A stretch of DNA of 64,000 nucleotides from positions 248,001 to 312,000 of the forward strand of contig CBDEGD010000014.1 in assembly GCA_965237625.1 (NCBI GenBank), in the 5' to 3' direction. The DNA is from JABDIP01 sp965237625. GTDB lineage: Bacteria; Pseudomonadota; Alphaproteobacteria; DSM-16000; Inquilinaceae. A model generated the notes under the pieces. That model searched no databases, had not been told where the DNA came from, and was given only the letters and a program-made list of their open reading frames with translations. Positions 24,531 to 36,891 of this stretch are shown here, one piece after another. Numbering within the stretch: the first letter of the stretch is position 1; every line of letters begins with the position of its first letter. The translations under genes were made by a program, and so were the position numbers.

Positions 24531-25211
24531 ATGCCTGACGGCATGCTCGGAATGCCCGCTGCCGTGGCAACGCAGCCCCCACCCGCCGCCGGGTCGATGG
24601 TTCGTGGCGCTGACGCTGTGCATGCCAGCGGGATGATCCTTTCGGCCGATAACGTGAACCGGGAATCGGGCCGGCACATGCGGCGCATCGGCCTGTATTC
24701 CTCATTGCTGGCAAGCCGGCTCGGCTGGTCCAGCGAGGAAGCCGATCGAATTCAACAGGCCGCCGCTCTCCACGACATCGGGAAACTGCACGTTCCGGCC
24801 ACGATCATCGACAAACCAGGTCCATTGAACGACGCCGAGCGCGCCACCATGCAGAACCATACGGTGATCGGTCACCGCATGCTGTCCGCTGGCCGGCATC
24901 CGACCATGCAACTCGCCGCCACCATTGCGCTGAGTCACCATGAGCACTGGGACGGCACCGGATATCCGTATCGTCAGGCAGGATGCGCGATCCCGGTGGC
25001 AGCCCGCATTGTCGCGGTCGCCGATTGCTATGACGCACTGAGAATGGTCCGGTCATACAAGCCGGGACTCAGCCACCCCGATGCCATGGACATCATGCTT
25101 GGCGGCGATGAGCGGACGAAGCCTTGCCATTTCGACCCGCTGGTGCTCACCATATTCCACAACATCCGCGAGAGCATGCGGATGGTCTACGAGAAATACC
25201 GCGACTGGTAA
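24531..25211 (+). CDS. Stand-alone HD-GYP domain protein (putative cyclic-di-GMP phosphodiesterase)
   Basis: Protein of 226 residues. Metal-binding motifs of the HD-GYP family are intact: HD at 81-82 in ALHDIGKLHVP and HHEHWDGTGYP at 136-146, matching the HHExxDGxGYP consensus. CHFDPLVLTIF near the C-terminus is also typical. These enzymes hydrolyse cyclic-di-GMP to pGpG or GMP. There is no receiver or sensor domain; the first 40 residues are Pro/Ala/Gly-rich and probably disordered. The start at 24531 is an ATG, but shorter starts in the low-complexity region are possible. It follows the two-component operon by about 280 bases. Confidence 0.88.
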   Translation: MPDGMLGMPAAVATQPPPAAGSMVRGADAVHASGMILSADNVNRESGRHMRRIGLYSSLLASRLGWSSEEADRIQQAAALHDIGKLHVPATIIDKPGPLNDAERATMQNHTVIGHRMLSAGRHPTMQLAATIALSHHEHWDGTGYPYRQAGCAIPVAARIVAVADCYDALRMVRSYKPGLSHPDAMDIMLGGDERTKPCHFDPLVLTIFHNIRESMRMVYEKYRDW

Positions 25212-25402
25212 CGGCCGCGCCTGAGCCCGACCGACCGACCGGGATCGGCTGACTCAATACCCAGCCTCACAGATCGTTTCCAAAACCTTTCGCCTGCCTT
25301 GCATGCCCCGCTTGGCAGCCCTGCGTTTTCGTCGGTTGTGGCAATGCTGTCCTGCAACAAAATACCCGGAGCGGGCCAGCGGCCAGCGCGACCGAGAGAA
25401 GC

Positions 25403-26338
25403 ATGATGGCGTACACAGCTGCAGCCCTACCCGATATCGACACCCGTGGCGTCCGACGGGGCATATTCTATGTATTGGGTGCCGTACTGGTGTTTTCGGC
25501 GGCCAATGTCCTGGTCAAATGGACAGTCGCCAGCTACCCGATCAACGAGGTGGTATTCTTTCGCAACGCCTTCGCGCTGATACCCGCCCTTGTGCTTGTC
25601 GCGGCCAATGGCGGCCTGAAATCCCTTCGCACGACCAAACCGGCGGCACACCTGCTGCGCGGGCTGGTAGGGGTCGCGGCCATGGCGACGCTGTTCTTCT
25701 CCTTCCAAATGCTGCCGCTGGTGGACGCCACGGCGATTTCGTTCGTGCAGCCGCTTTTCCTGACCGCCCTTTCGGTGCCGTTCCTGGGAGAGCGGGTTGG
25801 GCTGTACCGATGGAGCGCCGTGATCGTGGGCTTCGTCGGTGTCCTGATCATGATCCAGCCCGGCGCCGGCACCTTCGAGGCCGGTGCTGCGATCGGCTTG
25901 ATCAGCGCCTTCCTGATGGCCTGCGCCTTCGTTCTGGTCCGTCGCCTGTCGACGACGGAGTCGAGCAGCGCAATCGTCTTCTATTTCGCGGTGATCTCGA
26001 CCGCCGCCAGCACCCTCACCCTGCCGCTGGGCTGGCAGACTCCGACCCTGTCCGATTTCTGCCTCCTGGCGCTGCTGGGCCTTGCCGGCGGGACCGGCCA
26101 GTATCTCATGACCCAGGCATTCCGGCTGGCGCCGGCGGCCGTGATCGCCCCGTTCAACTACACGGCGATGATCTGGGCGGCGCTGTTCGGATATCTGATC
26201 TGGGGCGACCTGCCCACACTCGCCTTGTTGGCCGGTGGCGGCGTTGTGATGGCCAGCGGGCTATACATCCTGTACCGGGAAACCCATCGTCGCGCGGATA
26301 CGGTGATGAAAACCCTGCGCAGCCCCGGCGGGCAATAG
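25403..26338 (+). CDS. EamA/DMT-family membrane transporter
   Basis: Inner-membrane protein of 311 residues with ten predicted helices and two EamA repeats (about 20-150 and 160-290). The first helix has YVLGAVLVFSAANVLVKW, and the repeat ends are visible in FLGERVGLYRW and LIWGDLPTLALLAG. Family members export amino acids, metabolites or drugs; the substrate here cannot be told. ATG 25403 (followed by a second ATG) has GAGAGAAG just before it. The gene converges on the AI-2E-family transporter with 14 bases between them. Confidence 0.9.
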   Translation: MMAYTAAALPDIDTRGVRRGIFYVLGAVLVFSAANVLVKWTVASYPINEVVFFRNAFALIPALVLVAANGGLKSLRTTKPAAHLLRGLVGVAAMATLFFSFQMLPLVDATAISFVQPLFLTALSVPFLGERVGLYRWSAVIVGFVGVLIMIQPGAGTFEAGAAIGLISAFLMACAFVLVRRLSTTESSSAIVFYFAVISTAASTLTLPLGWQTPTLSDFCLLALLGLAGGTGQYLMTQAFRLAPAAVIAPFNYTAMIWAALFGYLIWGDLPTLALLAGGGVVMASGLYILYRETHRRADTVMKTLRSPGGQ

Positions 26339-26352
26339 CCACCGGCCCCACC

Positions 26353-27474
26353 CTACTCGGCGGCAACTTTCCCGGGCTCCGGATTCGGCTCACTTCGATC
26401 ATCCGACCCATGCTCTGGCTCGTGATCCGGCTTATGACGCGGCCATGCCCTCAGCACCGCCTGGACGACTGTCGCCAGCGGGATGGCGAAGAACACCCCC
26501 CACAAGCCCCACAGCCCGCCGAAAAAGAGGATCGCAACGATGATGGCGAGCGGGTGCAGATTGACCGCCTCGCTGAACAACAATGGTACCAGAGCATTGC
26601 CGTCCAACGCCTGGATCACGCCATAGGCCGCCAGCACCCAGAAGAACTGCGGCTCCAGCCCCCATTGGAAATAGGCCACGATCGCCACTGGCGCCGTTAC
26701 GACGGCAGCGCCGACGAACGGGATCAGCACCGACAATCCCGTCAGCGCTCCGATCAGGGCGGCGAACTGAAGGCCCAGTAACGCCATCGCGATGAAGGTG
26801 ACCCAGCCGACGATCAGGATTTCCCAGAACTTGCCGCGCACATAATTGGCGATCTGGGCGTTAACCTCGCTCCAGACCTGGGTGCTCAGCTGACGCTCGT
26901 GGGGCAGGAAGCCGGTGATCCACCCGATCAGCTGGTCTTTGTCCTTGATCAGGAAGAAAACCAGGACCGGCACCAGGATCACATAGACGACCATGGTCAG
27001 CACCGCGACCACCGACGAGAACGAATAGGACAGCACCTGCTGGCCGAGGATCAGCAGTTCGCGACCCAGCCGGGCAGCGAACTCCCTCGCCTGGCTCTCG
27101 GATATGAATTCCGGGTACCGCTCCGGCAGGCGCATCACCAGCGCCTGACCTTCCGACACCATCTGCGGGACCAGTTGCACAAGCTCGGTGACCTGGCCGA
27201 GCAGCAGCGGAAGCATGGCGAAGACCAGGAACAACAGGAACGCCATGAACATCGAGAACACCGACAAGACCGCCACCAGATGCGGTACGCCGACCGCTTC
27301 CAGCCGGCCGACCAATCCCTGCAGCAGATAGGCGATCACCACGGCCACGATCACCGGCACCAGCATGTCCGCCACAAAGGCGATGGTGGCGGTGATACCG
27401 ACCAGTAGGATGGTCAGTAGGACGACCTGCGGATCGGCCAGATTTCTCTGAAACCAGGCGACAATCTGCTTCAT
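26353..27474 (-). CDS. AI-2E-family (PerM-like) membrane transporter
   Basis: Inner-membrane protein of 373 residues with about eight hydrophobic segments. An N-terminal pair of helices (20-60) is followed by a long cytoplasmic or amphipathic insert (about 100-150) and a C-terminal helix cluster ending in LWGVFFAIPLATVVQAVLRAW. This matches the AI-2E transporter family (TqsA/PerM/YdiK), whose members export autoinducer-2 or act as Na+/H+ antiporters. The charged tail (HKPDHEPEHGSDDRSEP) is not conserved. The lytic transglycosylase gene lies upstream on the same strand, 177 bases away. Confidence 0.9.
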   Translation of the reverse strand: MKQIVAWFQRNLADPQVVLLTILLVGITATIAFVADMLVPVIVAVVIAYLLQGLVGRLEAVGVPHLVAVLSVFSMFMAFLLFLVFAMLPLLLGQVTELVQLVPQMVSEGQALVMRLPERYPEFISESQAREFAARLGRELLILGQQVLSYSFSSVVAVLTMVVYVILVPVLVFFLIKDKDQLIGWITGFLPHERQLSTQVWSEVNAQIANYVRGKFWEILIVGWVTFIAMALLGLQFAALIGALTGLSVLIPFVGAAVVTAPVAIVAYFQWGLEPQFFWVLAAYGVIQALDGNALVPLLFSEAVNLHPLAIIVAILFFGGLWGLWGVFFAIPLATVVQAVLRAWPRHKPDHEPEHGSDDRSEPNPEPGKVAAE

Positions 27475-27651
27475 GGGTTGTTTGCGTCCGATGGTTCCCG
27501 TCCAATCGGCTGTGACACCGCCAATTCGGCACGAACCTCCTGCAATACAGCCTGCTGCGGGCCCGGTCCAGCATTCCAGAGCGCGGCCGCGGCGATCTTT
27601 GCTGATCGAACCGCACTGCGTCGCATCATCCTTGTCCGGCTCGTCATGGAA

Positions 27652-28335
27652 TCACTGGAGCCTGGGAACGGAAATTATGCGGCCGCCAGCATCGCCTTGC
27701 GGCAATGGCCCGACTCCGATAATACGGGGCTGAACCGAGCCTATGGCGGGTTCCGCCAGTTCAGGCGGTTCGTCTCCACCTGGCGCCGCCGCAACGATCG
27801 GTCTGGTGGAGAAATATCCTGGCGGCGCACCGTCCTGCAGTACGGCGAGACGCTGTGTGACCCGCTCCAGATAGGCCTGCTGGGCCTCCGGGTCGTTGGA
27901 GTGATAATGCGCCACCGCGGTCGGCCAGTTGCCATGTGCCGCTTTCAATTCGGCGAGGAACCCGGCGGCATATTCGGCATTGCTCTTAGGGTCGAAGGCC
28001 TCGACCAGATCGCCAAAGGCATCTTCATGCCAGCGCAGATTGATCTGGCCGCAACCGACATCGATGGAAACGACGCCTCGCGCCTGTTCATCTTGAACCA
28101 GCGCGACCGCTGCTGCCGCCGTCTCGGGAAAATGGGAATCGCCGGCGCTGTTGACAGCAAATGCATTCCAGCCGCTTTCCGCGTGGCCAATCGCCAGCAT
28201 CAGATCGGGTGGCACACCATGCCGCGTCGCCGCCTGGACCAGGGACGACACACAGCCTGCGACGGCCGGCGAAACAGCAGCCAGCGACAACAGAAGAGCG
28301 AATATCGAGGTCGTTATCGTCCGCACGACATCCAT
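27652..28335 (-). CDS. Secreted lytic transglycosylase (SLT domain)
   Basis: Periplasmic peptidoglycan-cleaving enzyme of 227 residues. The start at 28335 gives a clear signal peptide (MDVVRTITTSIFALLLSLAA, cleaved near AVA-G). The catalytic Glu is E53 in IGHAESGWNAFAVN, and the conserved DVGCGQINLRWH and YAAGFLAELKAAHGNW blocks of lysozyme-like transglycosylases follow. The C-terminal 50 residues are Pro/Gly-rich. Such enzymes release anhydromuropeptides and often act with secretion systems. The frame is open 52 codons further upstream but is not protein-like there. Confidence 0.9.
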   Translation of the reverse strand: MDVVRTITTSIFALLLSLAAVSPAVAGCVSSLVQAATRHGVPPDLMLAIGHAESGWNAFAVNSAGDSHFPETAAAAVALVQDEQARGVVSIDVGCGQINLRWHEDAFGDLVEAFDPKSNAEYAAGFLAELKAAHGNWPTAVAHYHSNDPEAQQAYLERVTQRLAVLQDGAPPGYFSTRPIVAAAPGGDEPPELAEPAIGSVQPRIIGVGPLPQGDAGGRIISVPRLQ

Positions 28336-28406
28336 TTGCGTCGCAGGAAGTAAAAATTCGGCAAATCTACGGTGACAAATTTCGGCGAATTCTTGGATTG
28401 AGCTCG

Positions 28407-28688
28407 CTAGACATACCGGAAAACACCGACCGCATAGAGCACTGAGAGCACCACAGCGCCCCACAGGGGCGTGCCGAGCGTGCCCAGCCATGCCAAATGG
28501 ATGAAGCCGCTGCCCAGCAGCGAGACGAACAGCCGATCACCGCGCGTGGTATCCAATCCAAGCACACCGCGTCGCGGCGAGCCGCCGGGCACAAACCACT
28601 CCCAGACGGACATGCCGATCAGGCAGAGCAGAATGAAGACGAAAAACGCCGCTGTCGGCCCGGTCCAGGCCATCCAGGACAATCCCAT
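28407..28688 (-). CDS. glpU: DUF2160 small membrane protein of the glycerol ABC transporter
   Basis: Membrane protein of 93 residues with two or three helices (AAFFVFILLCLIGMSVWEWF near 13-32, SLLGSGFIHLAWLGTLGTP and ALWCSV-type helices to the C-terminus). Small DUF2160 proteins are encoded inside glycerol ABC operons of alphaproteobacteria (glpU in Rhizobium glpSTPQUV); their role is not established. Here it is the last gene, 15 bases after the Q permease. The assignment rests on size, membrane pattern and position. Confidence 0.82.
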   Translation of the reverse strand: MGLSWMAWTGPTAAFFVFILLCLIGMSVWEWFVPGGSPRRGVLGLDTTRGDRLFVSLLGSGFIHLAWLGTLGTPLWGAVVLSVLYAVGVFRYV

Positions 28689-28703
28689 GGCGGCGCCTCC
28701 CTC

Positions 28704-30371
<1,668 letters not shown>

Positions 30372-30372
30372 C

Positions 30373-31440
30373 TCAGCTCACCATCCAGCCATCGGCGTAC
30401 ACCTGGGTGTGCGCGGGATCGAACCGGACCCTGGCGGAGTCCGCAGGCAGCGACTGCCCCTCCATCACCAGCAATTTGATGCTTCCTTCCTGGTAGCGGG
30501 CCTCCACCACGCGGTAGCGGCCGGCGTCGCTGACCTTGACGATCTCGACCGGCAGGCCCTCGGCATCGAACGAGACGAATTCGGGCCTGACACCGATCTC
30601 CAGTTTTGAGCCCGACTCCACGGCGCCTGGTTTGGTCCCCGTTTCGATGGCGTGATCGGCCACATAGGGGGTGCCGTTCTCCAGCCGGCAGGGCAGGACG
30701 TTCATGCCCGGCGAGCCGATGAAATGTCCGACGAATGTGTGTTGCGGCCGCTCGAACAGCTCAATGGGCGTACCGACCTGCACCACGGTGCCGTCATGCA
30801 TCACCACGACCTGATCGGCGAAGGTCAGCGCCTCGGTCTGGTCGTGGGTCACATAGATCATCGTGGCCCCGACCTCTTTGTGCAGTTCCTTAAGCTTCGA
30901 CCGCAGCACCCATTTGAGGTGAGGGTCGATCACCGTCAGCGGCTCGTCGAACATGATCACATTGACGTCTGAACGCACCAGACCGCGGCCGAGAGATATC
31001 TTCTGCTTGCCGTCCGCAGTCAGGCCGGCGGCGCGGTTCCGCAGCGTGTCCTCCAGATCCAGCATCCGCGCGATTTCACGCACCCGGACATCGATGTCCG
31101 CCTCGGCAACGCCGCGGTTCCGCAGCGGGAAGGCCAGATTGTCGTAGACCGACATGGTGTCGTAGACCACCGGGAACTGGAAGACCTGGGCGATGTTGCG
31201 GTGATCCGCCGCCATGTCCGTGACATCCCGGTCGTCGAACCAGACCTGGCCCTCGGTCGGCGTCAGCAATCCCGAGATGATATTGAGCAATGTCGTCTTG
31301 CCGCAGCCCGACGGCCCCAACAGCGCATAGGCGCCGCCATCGGACCATTCGATGCTCATGCGCTTCAGCGCCCAATCCTGCTCCTCACTCGGTCCGGCGA
31401 CATAGCTGTGCCGCAATTCGTCCAGGGTTATCTTCGCCAT
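30373..31440 (-). CDS. glpT: Glycerol ABC transporter ATPase with degenerate signature motif
   Basis: ATPase of 355 residues. Walker A is canonical (GPSGCGKT, 42-49), as are the catalytic Glu166 in VIMFDEPLTVID and the H-loop His199 in YVTHDQTEAL. The signature motif is not LSGGQ: the position reads LTADGKQKISLGRGL (140-154). A TOBE-like C-terminal domain follows. Its partner GlpS shows the reverse pattern, so the heterodimer should have one complete and one incomplete ATP site. The gene begins 31 bases after glpS. Confidence 0.92.
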   Translation of the reverse strand: MAKITLDELRHSYVAGPSEEQDWALKRMSIEWSDGGAYALLGPSGCGKTTLLNIISGLLTPTEGQVWFDDRDVTDMAADHRNIAQVFQFPVVYDTMSVYDNLAFPLRNRGVAEADIDVRVREIARMLDLEDTLRNRAAGLTADGKQKISLGRGLVRSDVNVIMFDEPLTVIDPHLKWVLRSKLKELHKEVGATMIYVTHDQTEALTFADQVVVMHDGTVVQVGTPIELFERPQHTFVGHFIGSPGMNVLPCRLENGTPYVADHAIETGTKPGAVESGSKLEIGVRPEFVSFDAEGLPVEIVKVSDAGRYRVVEARYQEGSIKLLVMEGQSLPADSARVRFDPAHTQVYADGWMVS

Positions 31441-31471
31441 CAGACGGGCCTCGCGAATGGGATGCCGATGG

Positions 31472-32539
31472 TCATGCCTCGATCAGCCTTTCATCCTGTC
31501 CGAAATACAGGCATTGCCGCGTGTCGATGCAGAACTCGGCGCTGTCGCCGACCTCGAAGGGATGGATGCCATGGGATTGCGAGACCCAGGTCCGTCCATC
31601 GACCTCGAAATGGATCATGCTCTCCGAACCGCTCAACTCGGCCACCAGCACGCGGCCCTGGACCGGCACGGTGTCGGGCATCGCCACGCCCGGCCGGATG
31701 TGATGGGGCCGAATGCCGACCTTGTAGGGGCCATCGGGCAGGGATTTCAATGCGTCCGAGACGGCCCATTGAACCTGCTCGTTCAAGATCAACCGGTCGC
31801 CCTGCTTGGCGACATCGGCAAGGTTAATCGGCGGGTCTGAGAATACCTGCGCGCTGCACATGTCCTCCGGGCGGCGATAGACCGATGCGGTCTCGCCGAA
31901 CTGCGTTACCCGGCCTTCATGCAAGGTGGCGGTATGACCGCCCAGCAACAGCGCCTCGATCGGCTCGCTGGTCGCGTAGACGACCCGCGCGCCCCGATGC
32001 TCCAGCAGCCTGGGCAGTTCGTCACGGAGTTCCTCTCGCAACTTGAAATCCAAATTGGCCAGCGGCTCGTCGAGCAGCACCAGATCGGAATCCTTGACGA
32101 TAGCCCGGGCCAGGGCCGTGCGCTGTTGCTGACCGCCCGACAACTCGCCAGGTCGGCGTTTCAGCATGGGCCCGAGCTTCAGGAGCTCCGCCACCTCCGT
32201 GACCCGCCTGTCGATCTCGGCGCCGGAGACGCCGGCGACCTTGAGCGGCGACGCGATGTTCTCGAAGACGGAGAAATTCGGGTAGTTGATGAATTGCTGA
32301 TGGACCAGCGACACCCTGCGCTTCTGGACGGCGACGCCGGTGACGTTCTTGCCGTCGAACCAGACCTCCCCGGAGGTGGGTCGGATCAGCCCGGCCATCA
32401 GGTGCATCAGCGTGGTCTTCCCCGACAGTGTCGTGCCGAGAAGCACATTGAATCCGCTATCGGTCAGCGTGAGGCTGGTCGGATGGATATGCGTCTCGTC
32501 GCCGACCCGCAACGTGACATCCCTGAATTCGAGGGTCAT
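31472..32539 (-). CDS. glpS: Glycerol ABC transporter ATPase lacking the H-loop histidine
   Basis: ATPase of 355 residues from ATG 32539 (MTLEFRDVTLRVGDETHIHP); the longer upstream frame is not protein-like. Walker A is an unusual but usable GTTLSGKT (35-42). The signature LSGGQQQR (133-140) and the catalytic Glu158 in VLLDEPLANLD are canonical. The H-loop His is replaced by Ser191 in VVYATSEPIEAL. This complements GlpT, whose signature is degenerate, giving an asymmetric heterodimer. The C-terminal regulatory domain has VGIRPHHIRPG. It follows glpV after a GC-rich hairpin. Confidence 0.92.
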   Translation of the reverse strand: MTLEFRDVTLRVGDETHIHPTSLTLTDSGFNVLLGTTLSGKTTLMHLMAGLIRPTSGEVWFDGKNVTGVAVQKRRVSLVHQQFINYPNFSVFENIASPLKVAGVSGAEIDRRVTEVAELLKLGPMLKRRPGELSGGQQQRTALARAIVKDSDLVLLDEPLANLDFKLREELRDELPRLLEHRGARVVYATSEPIEALLLGGHTATLHEGRVTQFGETASVYRRPEDMCSAQVFSDPPINLADVAKQGDRLILNEQVQWAVSDALKSLPDGPYKVGIRPHHIRPGVAMPDTVPVQGRVLVAELSGSESMIHFEVDGRTWVSQSHGIHPFEVGDSAEFCIDTRQCLYFGQDERLIEA

Positions 32540-32687
32540 CGCGCCGACGATCCGCTGCTGGCGAGCCGGGCCATCTGGTGATCGAACTCGGACATTTATC
32601 GATTCCTCGGGCGATACGAGGGCCGCGCAGGCAAGCCGGGCTTGCCATGACAGGCGGCGCAATCAATGCAAGGTGGCGATCCCGGTA

Positions 32688-32716
32688 CCCCGGGGTGCGG
32701 TAAACGCACCCCGGGG
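32688..32716 (-). promoter_or_regulatory. GC hairpin between glpV and glpS
   Basis: Perfect 12-bp stem (CCCCGGGGTGCG at 32688-32699 and its complement at 32705-32716) with a 5-base loop, starting 35 bases after the glpV stop. No T-tract follows on the minus strand. As at 13435-13455, it would keep the binding-protein message stable or reduce read-through into the ATPase and permease genes. Confidence 0.65.
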
Positions 32717-32751
32717 CCGGTAACAAACAGACTATCGGCTACAACAAGCCC

Positions 32752-34491
<1,740 letters not shown>

Positions 34492-34610
34492 TATGTTTCC
34501 TCCCTATTGATGATTCCGGCAATTCATTCCCATCTTATGCATCAACCGGCATCAATCGCAAACAGAGCCGGTCGAGGCAGGGCGACGGTCACAAGAAAAC
34601 TACGAACCGG

Positions 34611-35219
34611 CTATTCCCCCGCGCGTGCAGCCCATTCCTCCTTCAGAATCCCGTAGCATTTGAGATCGAGGAACTGGCCGCGCACCCATTCAGCCTGCCG
34701 GCGCAGGCCCTCCTCGACAAATCCCAGGCGCTCGATCACCGCACGGCTTCGGCGGTTCGTCGTGGCGGCTGAGATTTCGACGCGGTTCAACGACAATTCG
34801 GTGAATGCAAAGTCGATCAGGGCGCCACAGGCTCGGGTCATAACGCCCTTGCCCTGATGATCGACAGCCAGCCAATAGCCGATGCTGGTCAAACGGTTCG
34901 GCCAGTCGATGCGGTGATGCCCGACGATTCCGGCGATCGCGCCGTCGATCCGAATTGCGCATTGATAGCCATCGTTTCTCTGGCGCTGATCGACCGTCGA
35001 GCGGATGAATTCCCTGGTGTCTCCCGGCGACAGAACAGCACCTATCCAGGGCATCCATGGCCGGAGATGGTCGCGGTTCGCATCGGTAACGGCGTACAAC
35101 TCGTCGGCATCCGACAACGCCAGCGGCGTCAGAACGATCCCATCGCCAATCGGACCGTCGAAGGCTTTACCCGCGCCGCCGTTGGCATCAGTCACCGCGC
35201 GCCGCCAGCGCACCGGCAC
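34611..35219 (-). CDS. GNAT-family N-acetyltransferase (RimJ/RimL-like)
   Basis: Acetyltransferase of about 200 residues. The acetyl-CoA region is GYWLAVDHQGKGVMTRAC, and the C-terminal block NRRSRAVIERLGFVEEG is typical of RimJ/RimL enzymes that acetylate ribosomal protein N-termini or small amines. The substrate is unknown. The start is uncertain: ATG 35219 overlaps the upstream thiamine-diphosphate enzyme gene by 32 bases, and a GTG at 35195 gives a shorter overlap. The overlap suggests co-translation with that gene. Confidence 0.88.
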   Translation of the reverse strand: MPVRWRRAVTDANGGAGKAFDGPIGDGIVLTPLALSDADELYAVTDANRDHLRPWMPWIGAVLSPGDTREFIRSTVDQRQRNDGYQCAIRIDGAIAGIVGHHRIDWPNRLTSIGYWLAVDHQGKGVMTRACGALIDFAFTELSLNRVEISAATTNRRSRAVIERLGFVEEGLRRQAEWVRGQFLDLKCYGILKEEWAARAGE

Positions 35220-36891
35220 GAATCTGGCTCAGGCTGGCGCGGTGAGTCAGCGCCTCGGGATCGATACGCAGCTCGATCAGCGACGGCCCGTCATGGGACA
35301 TCGCCTGGTGGAAGGCCGGGGCAAACTGTTCCGTCGCCTCGACCGCCACGCCAAACGCGCCGTAAGCCCGGCCCAGGGCGGCGAAATCCGGATTGACCAG
35401 CGCCGTGCCGCTGACCCGTTCCGGGTAGTCGCGCTCCTGATGCATACGGATCGTGCCGTACATGCCGTTGTTCACAACGATGATCGTGATGTTCGCCTTG
35501 TACTGCACGGCCGTCGCCAGCTCCTGGCCGTTCATCAGGAAACATCCGTCGCCGGCAAATGCCACCACGCTGCGATCGGGATGGCGCAGCTTTGCCGCGA
35601 CGGCGGCCGGCGTGCCATAACCCATCGAGCCAGAGGTCGGGCCGAGCTGAGTACCGTATTGGCGGAATTGATAGAATCGGTGCACCCAGGCGGCATAGTT
35701 CCCGGCGCCATTGGCAATAATGGTAGTGGGCGGCAGGTGATCCTTAAGCCAGGCAACGATTTCCGCCATCTGGACCGGCCCGGGGCAGGAGACGGGCTGA
35801 TTGCCCTCGAGAAAATCAGCATTGGCCGCGCGGGTCCACTCCGCCCAGGTCGTCGGCGAAGTCGGATCGAGTTGCGCGGCGGCGGCGGTGAAAGCGGGCA
35901 TCCCGGCCAGGATCGGCAAATCCGCCTGGTAGACCCGCCCCAACTCTTCGGCGCCGGGGTGGACATGCACCAGGGTCTGGCGAGGATCCGGCACATCGAA
36001 CATGGAGTAGCCGTCCGTGGTCGCCTCACCAAGGCGGGGCCCGACTGCAAGCACCAGATCGGCCTCGGCGATACGCGCCGCCAATTTTGGATTGATGCCG
36101 ATACCCACATCGCCGGCGTAATTCGGATGGGCATTGTCGAAATGGGATTGGCTCCGAAAGGCGGTTCCGACAGGCAGATCATGCTTCTCGGCGAACTGGC
36201 GGAAATCATCGCAGGCGGCAGCGTTCCAGCCACCGCCCCCTATGAGGGCGATAGGTCGTTTCGCCGCTCCGAGCAGGCTGGTCAGTTCGGCAATCGCATC
36301 CGGTGCCGGATGCGCCTGAGCGGGGGCAACCGGCCGCGGGTCGCGCACCGAAGCGGTGTCGCGCAGCATGTCTTCCGGCAGCGCCAAAACCACCGGGCCG
36401 GGCCGTCCCTGCATTGCGGTGTGATAGGCGCGGCTGATGAATTCCGGGATACGGGCCGGATCCTCGATCTGGGCCACCCATTTCGCCATCTGCCCGAACA
36501 TCCGCCGGTAATCGATCTCCTGGAACGCCTCGCGCTCCTCCATATCGCGCGCCACTTGGCCGATCAGCAGGATCATCGGAGTCGAGTCCTGGAAGGCGAT
36601 GTGGACTCCGGCGCTGGCATTTGTCGCACCCGGCGCCCGAGTGACCATGCAGATGCCGGGACGACCGGTCATTTTGCCGTCGGCTTCGGCCATCATGGCA
36701 GCGCCGCCTTCCTGCCGGCAGATGACAAATTGCATGTCCGGTGTGTCGTGTAGCGCATCCAGAACCGCGAGATAGCTTTCTCCGGGAACGCCAAATACCC
36801 TGTCTGCGCCGTTCAATCTGAGCTGATCGACCAGAATTTGTCCGCCGGTCCGAACCTTGGGCGCTGCCGCCATGGATGAGATGTCCTTCAA
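35188..36891 (-). CDS. Thiamine-diphosphate-dependent enzyme, acetolactate synthase-like
   Basis: Large ThDP enzyme of 567 residues (or 561 from ATG 36873). The cofactor-activating Glu is E61 in VICRQEGGAAMMAEADG. The ThDP-binding motif runs from GDGCFLMNGQEL to IIVVNNGMYGTI. The N-terminal, central (IALIGGGGWNAAACDDF) and C-terminal domains are in the order of acetolactate synthase and related decarboxylases or carboligases. No small regulatory subunit is adjacent, so it is probably not the biosynthetic IlvB; the substrate is undetermined. A 10-base direct repeat lies at the start-codon region. Confidence 0.9.
   Translation of the reverse strand: MKDISSMAAAPKVRTGGQILVDQLRLNGADRVFGVPGESYLAVLDALHDTPDMQFVICRQEGGAAMMAEADGKMTGRPGICMVTRAPGATNASAGVHIAFQDSTPMILLIGQVARDMEEREAFQEIDYRRMFGQMAKWVAQIEDPARIPEFISRAYHTAMQGRPGPVVLALPEDMLRDTASVRDPRPVAPAQAHPAPDAIAELTSLLGAAKRPIALIGGGGWNAAACDDFRQFAEKHDLPVGTAFRSQSHFDNAHPNYAGDVGIGINPKLAARIAEADLVLAVGPRLGEATTDGYSMFDVPDPRQTLVHVHPGAEELGRVYQADLPILAGMPAFTAAAAQLDPTSPTTWAEWTRAANADFLEGNQPVSCPGPVQMAEIVAWLKDHLPPTTIIANGAGNYAAWVHRFYQFRQYGTQLGPTSGSMGYGTPAAVAAKLRHPDRSVVAFAGDGCFLMNGQELATAVQYKANITIIVVNNGMYGTIRMHQERDYPERVSGTALVNPDFAALGRAYGAFGVAVEATEQFAPAFHQAMSHDGPSLIELRIDPEALTHRASLSQIRAGALAARGD

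Noticed and set aside
25303..26781. 492-codon plus-strand open frame
   Set aside because: Overlaps the EamA transporter in another frame and the AI-2E-family gene in antisense; Arg/Pro/Gln-rich noise.
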